Shown here: in pieces, positions 1 to 11,367 of the stretch | How positions within the stretch are numbered: the stretch's first letter is position 1 | How the letters are laid out: every line of letters starts with the position of its first letter | DNA from: Helianthus annuus | Taxonomy: Eukaryota; Streptophyta; Magnoliopsida; Asterales; Asteraceae | Direction: 5' to 3' | DNA: 64,000 nt | Assembly (NCBI RefSeq): GCF_002127325.2 | Contig: NC_035438.2 | Location: 86,654,393 to 86,718,392 of the forward strand | Translations under genes and position numbers: made by a program | Notes under the pieces: generated by a model | Told to the model about the DNA's origin: nothing | The model's database searches: none | Seen by the model: the letters and a program-made list of their open reading frames with translations, nothing else

Positions 1-865
1 GTATCCCTTTGCCATGATTACATCTGATAAGTTGAGCTTAAGTGGACAACAATACCGATAATTGTTATAGGATGCTTATCTTAATGTTAACTAATTGAAC
101 AACAAGAGCGTTTTGGCATGACCGTACACTGATATGATTCTCTTACCCTCGAAACTCGCAAAAAGAATGTCTGTATATATTTATTTACTGCTTTCAGTCT
201 TTACATTTGAAAAATTCAAAAATACCAAAAAGATTTTATTTCTATTTTATTTTCGATCGTACGATGTTGGAGCTCGAGTCTTCGTTACCTGAAACCTGAA
301 CGAAAACCGAACTGACTAAATCTTCATAAATGGTCGAAATTTGCAAAGTTTTGAAAGTTAGAATTTAAAATTGATAAATTTGTTAAACTTTCAAACTGTC
401 GGACGGTGTTTGATTGTGACATGGTCATACGTGTGTCATTTGTTTATACTAACTATATTCCAAGCAGTTGTTCTCATTACGCGTTTAGATTTCTTGCATG
501 TGCAGACTCTAAAGGCAAGGAGAACATGGTCGATGACAAGCTTCGGAATGAAGACACGACGTGAAGGCACTCAAATGATGAAGTTGATCGAGTTGCTGCT
601 GACCATCATCAACACCACAAGGATCTCAAGCTGTAAAGATCAAGTCATTCACAAGCATAACTCAAGGGGGAGCTTATGTTAAGGGGGAGTTTGTCAACAC
701 ACTTCCTACATGATACGGGTAGTTTGTTGATACACTCTCTGCTTTCAAGACGTGAAGACTTTGAAGATCCTCCGACATTGAAGACTTAAAAGGACATCAG
801 AGTCTTCAAGACGCGAAGATCAAAGATGACCAAAATCGAGACAAAGCTACAGCCAAGGGGGAGTT
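1..865 (+). mobile_element. 3' noncoding end of a Sirevirus-like Ty1/copia element
   Basis: No coding frame of note. The stretch around 120-290 resembles 58190-58340, which lies at the same distance upstream of another Ty1 LTR in this window, so both belong to related elements. Three copies of AAGGGGGAG occur before the LTR. Multiplied polypurine tracts of this type are a described trait of Sireviruses. The element's coding part lies outside the window. Confidence 0.6.
664..863 (+). promoter_or_regulatory. Repeated polypurine tracts before the 3' LTR
   Basis: AAGGGGGAG is present at 664-672, 681-689 and 855-863. The last copy ends two bases before the TG of the LTR and is the functional PPT by position. 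It would prime plus-strand DNA synthesis. The upstream copies match the multiplied PPT described for Sireviruses. Confidence 0.7.
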
Positions 866-1009
866 TGTTGGTGCACTTATGTCTGTACTTTGTCTGTTTT
901 CGGTCATGATGTAAAACGATGTTCTTGTTAGTCCTGTAAGTTTGACCAAGTCAACCATCCTCCTGGTTTGACTTGGATAAACAGTTTGTATATGATTGTA
1001 ACTTGTCTG

Positions 1010-1235
1010 GCTCGAAGGATGAGGCATCGAAGGATGTTTTGTATCCTTCGATGTTCTCGAAAGATGATGTTTCGATGGATGCAGATGGACCTCGAAGGAT
1101 ATACTATCCTTCGAGGTATGTATGGATCCTTCGACAGCTATCTGATCGAAAGGTAATCTTTCGATCAGTTTTCCTGATCTTTCGTGGAAATCAACTTCGA
1201 TAGATGATCCTTCGACCATCTATCGGATCCTTCGG
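1010..1235 (+). repeat. Cluster of inverted ATCCTTCGA motifs in the LTR
   Basis: TCGAAGGAT or ATCCTTCGA and one-base variants recur about a dozen times, in both orientations, allowing several hairpins (for example around 1092-1118). The cluster lies just upstream of the TATA-like element, where LTR enhancers usually lie. Palindromic motif clusters are known in Sirevirus LTRs; function is not shown here. Confidence 0.7.
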
Positions 1236-1252
1236 ACCAGACGTACTGAGCT

Positions 1253-1268
1253 GGGTATATATATACCC
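1253..1268 (+). promoter_or_regulatory. TATA-like core of the LTR promoter
   Basis: The palindrome GGGTATATATATACCC sits 18 bp after the last ATCCTTCGG motif. Transcription would begin some 30 bp downstream, near 1295-1300, if this is the TATA box. Confidence 0.5.
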
Positions 1269-1571
1269 ATGCAGTGTGTTGTGTTGTAGACACACTTAGT
1301 AGACTTTCACAGACACATACTCGAGAGCTTGAGAGCATTCTGTCCAGGAACACACACACACACTAGAGGGTTTGCAAAACTGTTTTGTAAACATTGAGCT
1401 TGTAACCGAAACCTTTCATACGCATTAATACAAGTGGTGTTAATCGGTGAATCTTTGTGTGTTGTGTTTATACTTGCTTCATCCCGGTTTGCTTGCTAGC
1501 TTGGATTCCGCACTTGCTAGTGGGTTAGTATAACAAGGTTTAGGTTCGTCATCCTCCGAGAGGGACCTACA

Positions 1572-2077
1572 AAATGCTTAAGCAAAGATTTAGTTTATAA
1601 GTCGTCAAGAGGAATGGGAATAAAGCCCATAGAAGAAGGGAATATGAGGGAAACATAACCTAGTTGACTGGAGATCGCAAGATCTAGGTTCAATAGGACA
1701 ACTTAATCATAAACCCAAAGGGAGTCACTGTGAGGGTGCCCCAAAAGTAATAAAAGGGAGTTATATACTTTCTAGTTCATTCCAATTAGAGATATGAAGG
1801 AAGGTTAACGCATGTTGAGGTTAAGGATCTGAGTAATCCAAATTAACCATGATGCTTTTAATGATTCAAAGGAATCACCTATGTTAAAGAAAAGTGGGGT
1901 TGCTTCGAATGGATTTGTGGGGAGGCGCAAATCCTAGAGCTCTCACAGAACTAGGAAAGTGTTCCATGACCATAAACGGACACAACAAAGAGGGATTGAC
2001 TGAACCAGTGATGTGCTTAAAATACAACATATAAATTATATCAAATACGGCGTAAAATCAACCCTTTTTGGTACTAA
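1572..2077 (+). mobile_element. Probable Ty1/copia 3' untranslated region
   Basis: There is no open frame. The text around 1670-1760, with a 'gactggagatcgcaagatct' stretch and 'gtgagggtgcccc', looks like the conserved noncoding tract that follows RNase H in many plant Ty1 elements. This is recognition by eye. It may belong to the same element as the LTR at 3911-5261, with 2078-3703 inserted between. Confidence 0.4.
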
Positions 2078-3703
2078 TGTTGGAAAAAGCTTGTTTCTTT
2101 GTTCCTTTTTAATTTACAGGGTCAAAAGAGCTTAATTATGCAAAAGGAGCAAAATAATAGCAAAAACCAACATAAAATACAAAGAAGGAGGATTGACGCA
2201 ACTCGCCAAGCCTCGATCCACATCTAAACCAAGAAAATGGCAAGATCAAAAGATCTGACACGGGCTGTGTCCAAGACAGAATCTCTGTTGAAGAAAAGAC
2301 AGCAGCAAAGGACAAAATAGATGACCAACACGGGGCCGTGCTAAGGCAACACGGGGCGTGGTCAACAATAAGATTCGTAGAATCTGACATAGTACAGCAA
2401 GTACATTGGCCACGGGTCGTGCCGTTGACACACGGGGCCGTGTTAGTACAAGACCTGACATTGCGGTTAATGAGGATGAGAGAGAGAGAGATGGCCACGA
2501 GGCCGTGCAAGGCGGGCACGGGCCGTGGTGAGCTTCTAATTTCAGCTACAAATAGAGGTGCTTGGGTCCATTCCAATCCATCTCTTGGCAAACCACTTCT
2601 CTCTCACTTACCACCACTCCACCACCACTACAACACCATCATCCACCACCATCATCCATCTTCCATCATTTAGAGTGTGTAGTAGTCTCGGGATCCAAGA
2701 TCGATCGTAAGAGTCTTTATCAAACAAAGGCCATGCTTAGCTAAACTCTTACATCACTTGGTGAAGACAAATCTTTTATGTATTACTTTTTGATTTCCAA
2801 TCTTTTGTAACTTTTTTAATTCGGTATGTATTAATGACTTTAATAACGAGTTTTTATATTGAAGGCAAATTTATCTAATCAATCTTCATATGTTGTTGAT
2901 TCGCATATTCGTGTCTTTACGGTCTATATAAAGCGTGTTAATTGCCTGGAAGGGGGTTAGAAGGGTGGCTGGATAAATTTTATGTCTCATTTCAGTGTAT
3001 AGATCCTGCAAGAACCTGGTTCAAGCTTAGTAACACTTCACGAGCGGACGACATTACCCCCTCCCACCCCCCGCGCAGGAGAAGTGCAAACCGCTTAAAT
3101 CCCTTATCTATAAACTACTATTAAAACTTTAAACCTGCTGACTCAGACCAAAGGGTTGAGAGTGACCGCTGCCTGGAAGGGGGCCCACCACTTTTCGCAT
3201 TAATAACTTACTTAATTATCTTCCAATAATCCGACCTTGCGGGACTGTATCCCTACTGACTCAGACCAATAGGTTGAGGGTAACGTCGCCTTCACAAGAG
3301 GGGCCTACCACTATAACTAAGATAATATCTTAAAATGCCCAAAGTGCGGAAATGATCAAAACGGTATATAAAAGAGGAGTTGGAACCAAGTGATTCCTTC
3401 TTGTCTATTTTGTTTTCCCTTTTTATTTTTGCTTTTTTAGTTTATCTTTTTATAGCTTTAAAAATCTTTTCATCAAAATTTGGTTAGATTAGACATTAAC
3501 GATAAGCCGGTATAAAAAGATCTCGTGTCCTTGGACGACCTCGGTATCTTGCCATCACTATACTACGTCTGCGATGGGTGCACTTACCCTAGCGTGTGTG
3601 TAGAGTGATAGTATAATATCATGTTTTATAATTTAAAACTTGAATCGGCGAGTAAAAAGAGCTAAAATATACATTAAAAATATATGCACCCGCACGCACG
3701 TCA
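2078..3703 (+). mobile_element. Ty3-type LTR-like block (Tat/Athila-like)
   Basis: The block starts TGTTGGAAAA and ends in a GCACCCGCAC-type tract (ACGTCA), which resembles the 3' end of plant Tat/Athila LTRs. It contains GC-rich CACGGGGCCGTG palindromes, a CT-rich leader, and an imperfect direct repeat (3137-3193 and 3257-3313, both beginning CTGACTCAGACCAA). No PBS follows at 3704 and the candidate TSDs (ACTAA, ACCAG) do not match, so it may be a degraded solo LTR or a fragment. Confidence 0.4.
2256..2530 (+). repeat. CACGGGGCCGTG palindrome cluster
   Basis: Perfect CACGGGGCCGTG occurs at 2329-2340 and 2431-2442. Near copies lie at 2256, 2350, 2411 and about 2500-2525. The region is CpG-rich compared with its AT-rich surroundings. 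Confidence 0.7.
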
Positions 3704-3910
3704 ACCAGGGAGAGTATTGTGTGAATGTATATTGTCGCCTACATAAATGGGGGATTGTTCAAAGACACCGTGTCTACAAGACCCTAGGAGGCTAACTATG
3801 CTTCACAAAAGAAGGTTCAAAGATTACACCTACCTAACTTGCAATACTCATCTGCTGCTGAATGTGTATCGTTGAAACTTGAAAGATCGATTTCTATTCA
3901 TATGGGGAAT
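3704..3910 (+). mobile_element. Ty1/copia 3' internal end with PPT
   Basis: Short noncoding tract that ends in the purine-rich TATGGGGAAT immediately before the TGTTGG of the following LTR. A second PPT-like GGGGGATTGTT lies at 3749. It reads as the last internal bases of the element whose 3' LTR follows. Confidence 0.5.
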
Positions 3911-5261
3911 TGTTGGAAATTTTGTGAAAATAACAATTTTCAGAAATATAGGAAATGCATTTTTCCTAATTTTGGACAAGGAAAAAATATAAGAAACTGA
4001 GAGGATTTTATATATTTATTTGTGGGTTTGTGTTCTATGTTGGAAGAGCTTCGCAACGAACTAAACCGCGTCCAAAACAGAGCTAAGAAGAATGAGATAT
4101 CGATGCTCAAAGTTTGGTGTTTGAAACATTGAATGCTAAAATAATGGGAAAGTGGCACCTTGTACAACATAGGAGGAGGGATGAACCTTAAAGTGGTATT
4201 TAAGTGGGAACACTCCTTCCTTATTGTTTCATGGAAGCACACACTAGTGTACTCCGCACCGTAACTCGCACGCGCACACGCGCCCGCGTGGCGTGGGCGA
4301 TGGGCGCCATGTGGCGCTTTGATAGTGCACTTTGCACTTCGCAACACTGCGAGCCGCCTTTGTATTTTTGACCGCACGCGTGTGGCTCAACACAGAGGAT
4401 GCAAGGACCAGGTGGCAGGCAGGCGTACGGGTACATGGCGTATGACCAGGCTGGTCTGCGCGCAGTGGCGCATGGACACTAATGTGACGCGCGCGGCGCA
4501 CCAAAGTGAGCCAATACGGTGCGACTATGTGGCGTGATCGTATAGGTTCCCTGGTAACATGGCGTGCGCGAGCATGGGTGGTGCAGCCTGGTATGATCGC
4601 GCATGAAAGTGAGCCAAAATGGCGCACACACACCAGACTGTCTGTCCTACGCGCGCATGAAAGTGAGCCAAAATGGCGCACGCGCACCAGACTGTTTATC
4701 CTACGCGCGCGAGCGACAAAAGCTTCTAGAATTTAATGACAGGGTAGTTTCATTTCAGTATTTGAAACAGACGAGTCAACGGTTTTTTACTGAGAATTAA
4801 ATGACGAATTAAATTGCATTGAAGACGTTTAATGCAATTTAATTCTCTCATTTAATTCATTTTTTGTTGTTTCATCTAGGATGCAGTATAAATACAGCAT
4901 CACAACCTGATGCAAGACAAACCGAAAATTCACCAACATATTCAACTTCTTCTCTGCAGAATCTTCTTCATTTTCTTTCTTGTTTCAAGGTATACCTTCG
5001 GGTTTCGTTTACTCCGGCAGTGCAACTGCTCAGGCTGTTGTATTCTGAAAACAAATGAGTTCTCTTGGAAGACTCGGAATTTGTTTTAAGGGACCCGTGT
5101 CTAACACGATCCTCAGCCAAAAACATCCTTCTGTTTATACTTTGTTCTTGTATTATTTTTTCCATTGTTTCAATACTGTAATTTACTGCTTTCTTCCCGT
5201 CTGTATTGTAATTCAAGTTAATAAAAGCTTTTAATTTATTTGATACGAACGGTTTCCTACA
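3911..5261 (+). mobile_element. 3' LTR of a Ty1/copia element
   Basis: The 1351-bp LTR begins TGTTGGAAATTTTG after a PPT and ends CCTACA. It has a GC-rich U3 with 'gcgcac' motifs (4240-4710), a TATA box (TATAAATA, 4887-4894), and AATAAAAGC near 5219 that could serve as polyadenylation signal. The five bases on each side (GGAAT, GGGTA) do not match, so it is not a clean solo LTR. It is more likely the 3' LTR of an element whose body is mostly lost or displaced. Confidence 0.65.
4597..4704 (+). repeat. 54-bp tandem duplication in LTR U3
   Basis: Two copies of a 54-bp unit containing GCATGAAAGTGAGCC and a 'gcgcac' core lie at 4597-4650 and 4651-4704, with a diverged copy near 4494. They are about 190 bp upstream of the TATA box, the usual place for LTR enhancer repeats. 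Confidence 0.7.
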
Positions 5262-5699
5262 GGGTAAAAAGTTTAAGCAATCTTAGACTAAAAAAATAAT
5301 ATAAATTAGTGCATCACCACTACAAAGTTAACAAAAAGAAAAAAAAATCAACAATAAATGAAAGAAACTATTAATATGAAAAAAATTATTGCAATACGAT
5401 GTTAAATCAATCCAAAAGATTAATAATAGTACCAAATAAATCTATTGATGATATACTTTAGTAAAATAATACTAAAATAATGCCTTTCAAAAATAATAAT
5501 AATAAAAACAAATAATAAAGAATCTATTTGCTGTACGGTTTTGTCGTATTCAAAATTCCGGAGGTCGTGCCACGAAATAGAAGAAAAATAATAGAACAAA
5601 AGGTGGATAAAAAGACAAGAATAGAAGGTTATGTACAAAATTACAAAATTGTTTCTAAAAATAATTAACCAAAACAATTGAATGTATATCCCGTTCCTA
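5262..5699. other. AT-rich sequence without a recognised feature
   Basis: Very AT-rich with long A and T runs. Its open frames are low-complexity. I see no terminal repeats, coding signal or RNA gene. Confidence 0.5.
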
Positions 5700-6010
5700 G
5701 GGCTGTTTGTTTACCTTTTAATGAGACTCTTAATGGTTCAGATCTCTTACTGTTTCAGCACTTAATGATTCATACTGTTTGTTTCACGAGCAGATGTCTG
5801 AATGGTTCAGACATTTGCCTCTGAATGGTTAAGATTTATACAAAGACTGAATGGCTAAGACCTCTAATCTGAATTGGTCAGACATTTGTCTCTGAACAGT
5901 TAAGCATTATACAGGCTCTTAAAGGTTCAGACATCTTACTGGTTCAGCCTTAATGATTCAGGCCTTTTACTAGTTCAGCACTTAATCATTCAGATGTTGC
6001 CAAACAGCCC
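5700..6010. mobile_element. MITE with GGGCTGTTTG terminal inverted repeats
   Basis: It begins GGGCTGTTTG and ends CAAACAGCCC. The interior is built from diverged copies of a 'gaatggttcaga' motif in both orientations. The size (311 bp) and TIRs fit a hAT-like MITE, but I find no matching 8-bp TSD. Its inner part and right flank are duplicated at 11368-11700. Confidence 0.55.
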
Positions 6011-6131
6011 CATATTCTTATAAAATTAGAATCTTTTTAGCTTATAAATTAACCTTAGATCACATTAAAGTTAGTGGGTGGACCCACCTTAAGAGGACGG
6101 GTAAGAGATCCCACTCTTATTATTATTATTA
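5799..6131 (+). repeat. 333-bp direct repeat, copy 1
   Basis: It is the same length as 11368-11700 with no gaps and three differences seen by eye. It covers most of the MITE and 121 bp of flank, ending in a TTATTATTA tract directly at the Helitron-like terminus. Confidence 0.9.
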
Positions 6132-6160
6132 CTAGGTTATCACCCGCGAACTTCGCGGGT
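6132..6160 (-). terminator. Helitron-like 3' terminal hairpin and CTAG
   Basis: Stem ACCCGCGA/TCGCGGGT with a 3-nt loop, 6 nt before CTAG. In Helitrons such a hairpin is thought to signal the end of rolling-circle replication. Confidence 0.65.
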
Positions 6161-8331
6161 AGGAAAATTTACTTTATATTAATCAAACTATGTCAGAAAG
6201 TTGTTTTATAATTGTTTTGAATTGAAAGTTGTAGTCATTAGGGTTGCGAACAAACTTGTTTTTTAATTGTTTTGAATTGAAAGTTGTAGTCGTTAGGGTT
6301 GCGAGTAAGGTTAGAAACTTTGGGCAAGAACCGGAGGCAAAAATTTGCCTCACTGAATGACCCACGACAAAAAAAACTTTTATTTATTATAACAGATTAT
6401 TAGAACTTTATTAATATTTTGTCCGTTCTTTATTATAACACTTAACATGTACAAAAAAATAAAAAAAAACTATAATGAATTCTCCAAGCCTTTAACACCA
6501 CCATTGTCACCAACCTTTGAAACACACAAACACAATATCTTTTGATATGCACAATCACATTGGTTGAGTACCACACATATAGGCCAAACAGGTTGAAAGT
6601 TGACTGTAGTGCAATTCAAATTTCAAATGCATAGTTTTCAAATGTATTTATTATTGTTATAATATTATTTACGTAACTATATTTGACCTATTAATTATTA
6701 TTTATAAAACATACTAAAAGTGGTTTTTGAAACTTTAAAAGTTAAACATATGAGGTAAAATCTTACTTCATAATAATAGATTGTCAATTTGTAAACAAAA
6801 TTATTAACTCAAAATTATAAAATAAATCTATCTATGGAGTATGCATTGGTAAACATACACGACATTCTCAAAATTACAGAGATAAATTTCAATAGTTTGT
6901 TTGATTTGCAAAATATTTTATAAATTGATATTAACAAACGGGAAAAAATAAAGATAAAATATAAATTATTAATGTTTAGTTTATTAACAAATTCGAAACC
7001 TTAAATTTTTACCTACTTTGATTTTAAAAATATAAAAAATTACTCACGGTTACGTTATTGATGGTTTTAAATTCAATTTGTTTGTTTTTAAAAATAAATT
7101 AATTTGGAAATTCAAATTGTTTGTGTAAAAAAATATTCATGTATTGATCAAATAAAACGTTGTATCCAAATGACTTGTTTTTGTATAATAAAACATAAAT
7201 GATATTAGTTTGTATTGATACAAAAATTTCCATGATCACAACATCAAACGGAATTTGATCCATTATACGAAACACCTAGTAAAATGAAAACGTATAATAA
7301 AACATAAATGATATTAGTTTGTATTGATACATGAAAAAGAGATTGTGTATTACTTAAAAATTTTGCAAAGTACCTGGTTGAAGAAACCAAAGAATAGATT
7401 GAAAGTTGATATGTAATAGAGATGTATGTTGTAATTTATATAAAATGATATTATAAATGGAATGTTCTTTTATGATGAGAAATTTAATAAGATACATTTT
7501 TAAATCCTAGACTTAATAAGATACCTTTTTAGGTTTTAACAGCACCAAAATGAACAGATTTGACAACATGGGCTTCAAGATCTTGACTAAGCATGTACGA
7601 ACACATGTCCTTCGCATAATCATCCCAAAGAGTTAAATCAACCTCAACATCTCTAAAAAAAGAATATAGGCAATTAATTTCAGATTAACAAAATTAGGTA
7701 ATATTTATAAAATATAAAGAAAAAAAATGTAAATTGTATTACTCGAGATCTTGAAGCTTAAGATTGAGGCGTTTTCAAATTAACATGAGATTTAACACTT
7801 ACCTGCATAACCCAACTTTGATCAAAACAAAACCTCATTTTCAAATAGAAAACTGTGACAATAAAAATAAGGATTTTTTTATTAGTACTCAACAAATGAT
7901 CGTTAAATAATTAATTAAAAGTGTAATACCATAGAACAAAACAAATACTATATTTATTTTGATAAAAAATAAAATATCTACATTAAAATTATTTGTCATT
8001 CTATTGTAGTTTCCATTTTACCAAAAAATGATTGTCAATTAATAAAGAAACAAATTTATCTAAAATTAATTTGGATATGTTATTGCATTATAAATGGAAA
8101 TATTAATTTACAAAACTTTGGAAATTACGAATAGACAAAATCGACCAAATAATTTAACATAAATAAATTATCATTGTTTTGTTAATTATTATAAATATTT
8201 ATAAGTTTCCTAAAATAAATAATAAGTTAATAAAAATATAAGATATACATCTAGAAATAAGTCAACATACAAATTCAAACATCAACTTATTTGGTAATTT
8301 GACTGTTATGTTTTATCGTGTGTAAGATATA
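6161..8331. other. AT-rich noncoding part of the Helitron-like segment
   Basis: No credible coding frame. A roughly 46-bp unit is repeated at about 6200-6245 and 6262-6305 ('gttttgaattgaaagttg'). A 40-bp tract near 7180-7221 recurs at about 7290-7330. The rest is AT-rich sequence with nothing I can assign. Confidence 0.6.
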
Positions 8332-8583
8332 CTCCCTCCGTCCCATTTTAAATGTCCAAATTTCCACTTTTGGTTGTCCCAATTTAATTGTCATTTCCAA
8401 AAATGTAAATATAATTTTCAGTTTTGCCCTTACCATTACAAACTTCCATTTTTTGTTGTCCCAATTTAATTGTCATTTCTAAGGACATTATTGTCATTTT
8501 ACAACTCAAAAAATAAAATACTCAAATATTTCTTAAATTGTGTGAATGTGGGTCCCATGACATCTAAAATGGGACAGAGGGAA
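8332..8583. mobile_element. Stowaway-type (Tc1/Mariner) MITE
   Basis: A 252-bp element flanked by TA. The TIRs are CTCCCTCCGTCCCATTTTA and its near-exact inverse (17 of 19 positions). CTCCCTCCGTCCC is the classic plant Stowaway end. It also has internal repeats of 'cccaatttaattgtcattt'. It lies downstream of the B3 pseudogene and does not touch its exons. Confidence 0.9.
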
Positions 8584-8995
8584 TATTCAGTTGTTATATT
8601 TTTTAATAAAAATATATAAAACTAACATTCGTATTGAAAAAAATTATATATTCGTATTAAAATAATATATGTAGAGGTTCGGATGTTTGTGTTGGATACT
8701 TGGATATTAAAAAAGTAATATGATTGGTTGTGCAAAGCTAATAATAAAATTGGAAAAAAGAGTAGTACCAAAATTATGTTCTAAATTAAAACAAAAATTA
8801 ACTTGTAAACTTTCTTACAAAAGAGGGCATGTTTAAGTACTAATTGTCCAAACAAAAAACATAACTGACATCCAACTTGGGCCATACGAAGATCAAGTAG
8901 AAACTATGCAAACAACTGTAAACCCACCATCAACTAATAACTACCAGTTCACGAAAACATATACAAAACCAACTAACAACCACAAATGCAAACAG
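8584..8995. other. AT-rich spacer after the B3 pseudogene
   Basis: Lies between the Stowaway MITE and the minus-strand stop codon of the B3 pseudogene. It would include that gene's 3' untranslated region. Nothing else is recognisable. Confidence 0.5.
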
Positions 8996-11367
8996 TCACG
9001 GACGGCCTCTTTTCTTTGTCGTCTTGTGTACAAATTTGGTCAAAATCAAAAGCTGCGAAGACTTGACATATTTAAAGAAAAGAGTAGCGCCATGTGTATT
9101 TGATTTGATTTCAAGAAAGCCGACCACTTGGAAAAACCATACCTGTAACCATCTCCATTCTTTTCCGCTATCGTCTTCATGTTTGTTACCTCACATCTAA
9201 TGTTTTGGATTGAAACATCACGGAGGTTGTGAAAAGAAAGAGACAACTCATCGGAAATAGCAGACGGTAAACGCTGAAAGTCACAAAACAAAAAAATGTC
9301 AAAGTAATCTAAAACATATGCTTATTACTTGAATAAAATATATAAATTTTAATAATATGAAAACACATACCATTCTGTTCTCGGCGACTTTGGTGAACTC
9401 AATGATTGAAATTGTTTTCGACCTTTTCAATGTAGAACGTTTACGGCTAACAGATGTGGTTTCAGCAGCCATAAACTTATCAACAACCACAGATTCATTT
9501 TTGTTTCTAAACTTTGAACGTGTACGATGAGCGATAAGAGACTCATCGGACACCAACATAACTGCTTTACATTTCTGAGTGGCCTAATAAGTTCAAATAA
9601 AATAATAATTAGTTCTTTTTTAAGAAATAAAATTAAAAGTAAAAAAGTTATATATGATACTATACCTTCCTCTTTATCGGCAAAACAATTTGACCAACAT
9701 CAACTTTATATTTCGGAATGGTCTAAAACAGGTAAATAAATACATAAGTAACTATCATAATTCGAACAAAATATCGAATCAGAAATACTCACATCAGAAA
9801 CAACTATGGAGGACAGACTCGGTTCAGAAATAAAAATATTTGTTTTTCGTGTAGGATCAACCTATAAAACAAAAGAGTATAAAAATTATTAATATAGAAT
9901 GAATTAATACATTGAATTATATAATACTTAAGTAATCAGATATACATGGGAGTTATTCTTCGGTATCAAAAATTTGTCCAGGTCCATCTCAAAGTTGCTT
10001 TTGTCCTGAAAAAAGGTAAACGTATAAATAAAAAAAATGTAAAGTAATCAACTTAAATTCATAAAAATATAATTAAGTAACTGAACCAAAACCTTTAAAC
10101 TTAGATTTTCATCAACAACAACATTTGTTTTCCCCTTCGGATCATCGTAAGAAACATAAAACATTAACGGTTTAAAATGAAAAAATATAGGTAAAACAAT
10201 TCAGTTAATTACAAACTCCTATAAATGAACACAAACTTTTGAACTTTGATTTTTATCACAAACAACACTTGCTTTGCATATCGGATCGGTTTTTTTTATC
10301 TCAATCATCTTTGAACTACATATAAGGGGAAAGTGTTTAAGAATATAATAAGAATAATAATTAAATTTAATAAAATACGAAAAAAAAACAATGACAAAAA
10401 ATTACCTTCTTCTTAAGGTCTTCCATTTCAAGTAGAGATGAGAAAAAGTTATCAAACTTCGAATCATCAATATCCTACACAATTAACAATAAACAAATGT
10501 ATAAATACAAAAAAAATATTTATGATAAGTTTTAATAAATTAGATTAAAATATAGGGGTTTACATTGAACACAGACTCAAAACTTGCCAACTGAAATTTG
10601 TCGTCTTCACATTCCACAACAACACTTTCCTGAAAGTCAGTTTTGGCAGTACTACACTTCTCCTTATGTTCGGACTACAAAAAAAAGATAAAAAATAACA
10701 ATGTGTGAAATTCAAGATCTACTTGTAAGCTCGCGTTAATAACTAAATAATAGTATAGATGTATAATTCTAACCGCAATAACCAAATCATCACCATCATC
10801 ACCATAGATGGAGTCATCCAAAACAACTAACTCAACCTTGTTGTTCTGAATTTGAGTACTGGTTTGGTGATTAAAGACTGAAAGCTCGAAAATTTTATTT
10901 CCAACCATTGAAAAGACAAAGATCGATCGGTTGTCTAAGGCAAGATCGTTTACCATCTTAGAACATCCATGAGTAAAAACACAGCTGTCAGTTAATCCGT
11001 CCATCTTAACGTTCCAAAATCTATCTCCTAAATAAAGAGTTGATTGACCACCTTTGAAATTTTTCCCATAAAATTGCCTCCAAAATTCATCAGCCATGAC
11101 CTGCATAGGCAGTGATAATTAAAAATTAATTTAAAAACCAATATACAGAAAGAAAACATTATTCATCATACTGATTGTATAATATACTACTTACAATAAC
11201 GTCTTTGTCAGGTGTGATTTTGGATATAAAGCAGTATTGATGAACAAATGATTTAAACACCATTAGAAAGAATGATGATTGTCCAAATGACTGAAACATA
11301 AGATAGTTATTTTTTCTTATACAACTATCCCGAACAACTTTGGTGAAGCCATCAGCAAGAACTTTGG
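8996..11367 (-). pseudogene. B3-domain (REM-like) DNA-binding protein, truncated and frameshifted
   Basis: Eleven minus-strand exons with good GT/AG borders: about 11367-11195, 11101-10774, 10674-10564, 10474-10406, 10315-10236, 10145-10093, 10005-9946, 9861-9793, 9722-9666, 9583-9371 and 9273-8996. The first holds only the C-terminal half of a B3 domain (FQSFGQSSFFLMVFKS). The second holds a fuller B3 domain (DRFWNVKMDG, then SIFVFSMVGN). The last holds a third (YRYGFSKWSAFLKSN). B3 domains bind DNA in plant transcription factors, and several per protein is typical of the REM group. The gene starts abruptly at the 333-bp repeat, so its N-terminus is missing. A one-base frameshift near 9070-9080 breaks the last domain just before LFFKYVKSSQLL. 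The intact splice sites suggest fairly recent capture. Family assignment is by motif reading. Confidence 0.7.

Larger units (their letters stand above)
866..1571 (+). mobile_element. 3' LTR of the Sirevirus-like Ty1 element
   Basis: The 706-bp LTR begins TGTTGGTGCA directly after the PPT and ends in CTACA, with TG...CA termini. It holds a TATA-like palindrome at 1253-1268 (GGGTATATATATACCC) and, upstream of it, a cluster of ATCCTTCGA / TCGAAGGAT motifs. A second Ty1 LTR at 58756-59192 begins with the same ten bases and ends in CCTACA. The right-hand 5 bases cannot be paired as a TSD because the 5' end of the element is outside the window. Confidence 0.75.
6132..11367 (-). mobile_element. Helitron-like segment carrying a B3 gene fragment
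   Basis: Read on the minus strand, the segment ends with an 8-bp-stem hairpin (ACCCGCGA / TCGCGGGT, 6142-6160), a six-base spacer and CTAG, followed by host T. This is the canonical Helitron 3' end, inserted in an A/T site. No Rep/helicase gene is present, so it would be non-autonomous. A 5' TC start is not clear at 11367, where the 333-bp repeat begins. The cargo is a spliced B3-domain gene in the same orientation. The Helitron call rests on one end only. Confidence 0.5.

Noticed and set aside
2078..3703. Complete solo LTR with TSD
   Set aside because: ACTAA and ACCAG do not match and no PBS follows. Kept only as an LTR-like block.
4221..4736. Overlapping frames in the GC-rich part of the Ty1 LTR
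   Set aside because: Both strands are open because of GC-rich repeats; Arg/His/Ala-biased and nested in the LTR U3.
3911..5261. Solo LTR
   Set aside because: The flanking pentamers GGAAT and GGGTA differ and the left side ends in a PPT, so it is the 3' LTR of a lost element.
5700..6010. hAT MITE with 8-bp TSD
   Set aside because: Flanks CGTTCCTA and CATATTCT do not match, so only the TIR-based call is kept.
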